Assembly: GCA_016703945.1 (NCBI GenBank)
Contig: JADJBC010000014.1
Location: 18,747-82,746 of the forward strand
Origin: Candidatus Aalborgicola danicus
GTDB taxonomy: Bacteria; Pseudomonadota; Gammaproteobacteria; Burkholderiales; Burkholderiaceae_C
Length of the DNA stretch: 64,000 nucleotides
Direction: 5' to 3'
Shown one piece after another: positions 63,527 to 64,000 of this stretch. The position numbers and the translations under genes are program-made. Position 1 is the first letter of the stretch; each line of letters opens with the position of its first letter. Below the pieces are notes generated by a model. That model did no database searches. It had not been told where the DNA came from and saw nothing but the letters and a program-made list of their open reading frames with translations.

Positions 63527-64000
63527 ATGCACACGAAATTCAATAAACCGGTGATCATCAGATCAATTGTGGCTGGATTGCTTGGAGTGATGGCGGCTGT
63601 ATCGGGTGCGCATGCCTCGAATTACAGTCCGTTAGTGCAAGAGGAACGTCGGCCTTTAATACCAAATTTGAGCCGTCTTCACCGCTTCTGGCAATATCCG
63701 ATCAAGAAGTGATACTACCTTCTGTTGTGGGTGAGACCTTTCAACTGCAATGGAGGGTTTTCATTCCGCCGGGGACCAAGTCACTTCAAATGACCATGTA
63801 CACGTTTGCATCGGCACCAGAAGCGAAGGTTCTGATGCGATTTGGCAGCCCACCAGCAGGATCCGCGTTGAATGTAACACCGGAGAATGCCGCGTCAGTC
63901 GATATTAGCAAGGTGGTTCAAACTTTGACGGCAAATGGTGGGGGTGTCGAACTACCGTTTTCGGCACCTGCAAGTGCTGGTGCTTTGAAATTGTCTTCGC
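63527..64000 (+). CDS. Exported protein, partial and frameshifted
   Basis: Open at the right edge. The ATG at 63527 (GGAAA 11 bases upstream) gives a signal peptide MHTKFNKPVIIRSIVAG to AVSGAHASNY. The frame is lost near 63640-63660. The other frame then reads FNTKFEPSSPLLAISDQEVILP, FQLQWRVFIPPGTKSLQMTMYTF and on to the window end without a stop. Beta-rich secreted protein of unknown family. An upstream ATG at 63485 lacks a ribosome site. It may be a second surface component. Confidence 0.6.

Overview
This window looks like a chromosomal segment of a betaproteobacterium of the order Burkholderiales, probably Comamonadaceae (Rhodoferax / Albidiferax / Polaromonas-like). The reasons are the high G+C, the gene content (RoxA-type hydroxylase, Liv transporter with an embedded acyl-CoA ligase, Xps-ordered type II secretion genes) and an intergenic repeat of a type I associate with that family. 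No rRNA, tRNA, CRISPR array, prophage or insertion sequence was seen. Several genes are broken by single-base insertions or deletions, often at homopolymers, and there is an implausible run of pure C and G near 36.75-36.92 kb. I read most of these as sequence errors, not true pseudogenes, and give rejoined coordinates.

Layout. 0-9.7 kb: housekeeping and stress genes (old yellow enzyme, pirin with a divergent LysR regulator, SDR, AlkB, a RIO kinase / CPT-like kinase / metallopeptidase lipoprotein cluster, GST). 9.7-17.2 kb: creB-creC, then a VIT/VWA protein with a PEP-CTERM tail, an exosortase, an EpsI-like protein, an FG-GAP repeat protein and a peroxiredoxin-like protein. Three TTCAC half-sites at 11-bp spacing, matching the known Cre-tag, lie just upstream of the VIT/VWA gene. 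This appears to be a dedicated exosortase system under CreBC control. 17.3-22.9 kb: RoxA hydroxylase, an M16 double-domain protease, and a response regulator-histidine kinase. 23.0-27.5 kb: a TetR-controlled acyl-CoA degradation operon (SDR, two acyl-CoA dehydrogenases, thioesterase). 27.6-35.5 kb, opposite strand: livH-M-G-F, an AMP-forming acyl-CoA ligase and two substrate-binding proteins. The last two blocks together suggest uptake, CoA activation and oxidation of an organic acid.

35.6-41.3 kb: enoyl-CoA hydratase, a repeat-flanked low-complexity tract, a membrane protein, YciA thioesterase, an Atm1-type ABC exporter and a LysR regulator. 41.4-54.6 kb: a tightly overlapping type II secretion operon in the order E-F-G-H-I-J-K-L-M-D, followed by a methyltransferase, a glycosyltransferase and the GspC/N-like gene. 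54.7-61.4 kb: two very large multidomain sugar-modification proteins (PIG-L deacetylase + three GT2 domains with a coiled coil; methyltransferase + two degenerate GT-like units). 61.4-64.0 kb: a lipoprotein, a probably very abundant secreted surface protein with its own terminator, and the start of another exported protein. From about 46 kb G+C falls visibly. I infer a locus that glycosylates and secretes a surface-layer-like protein through a dedicated T2SS.
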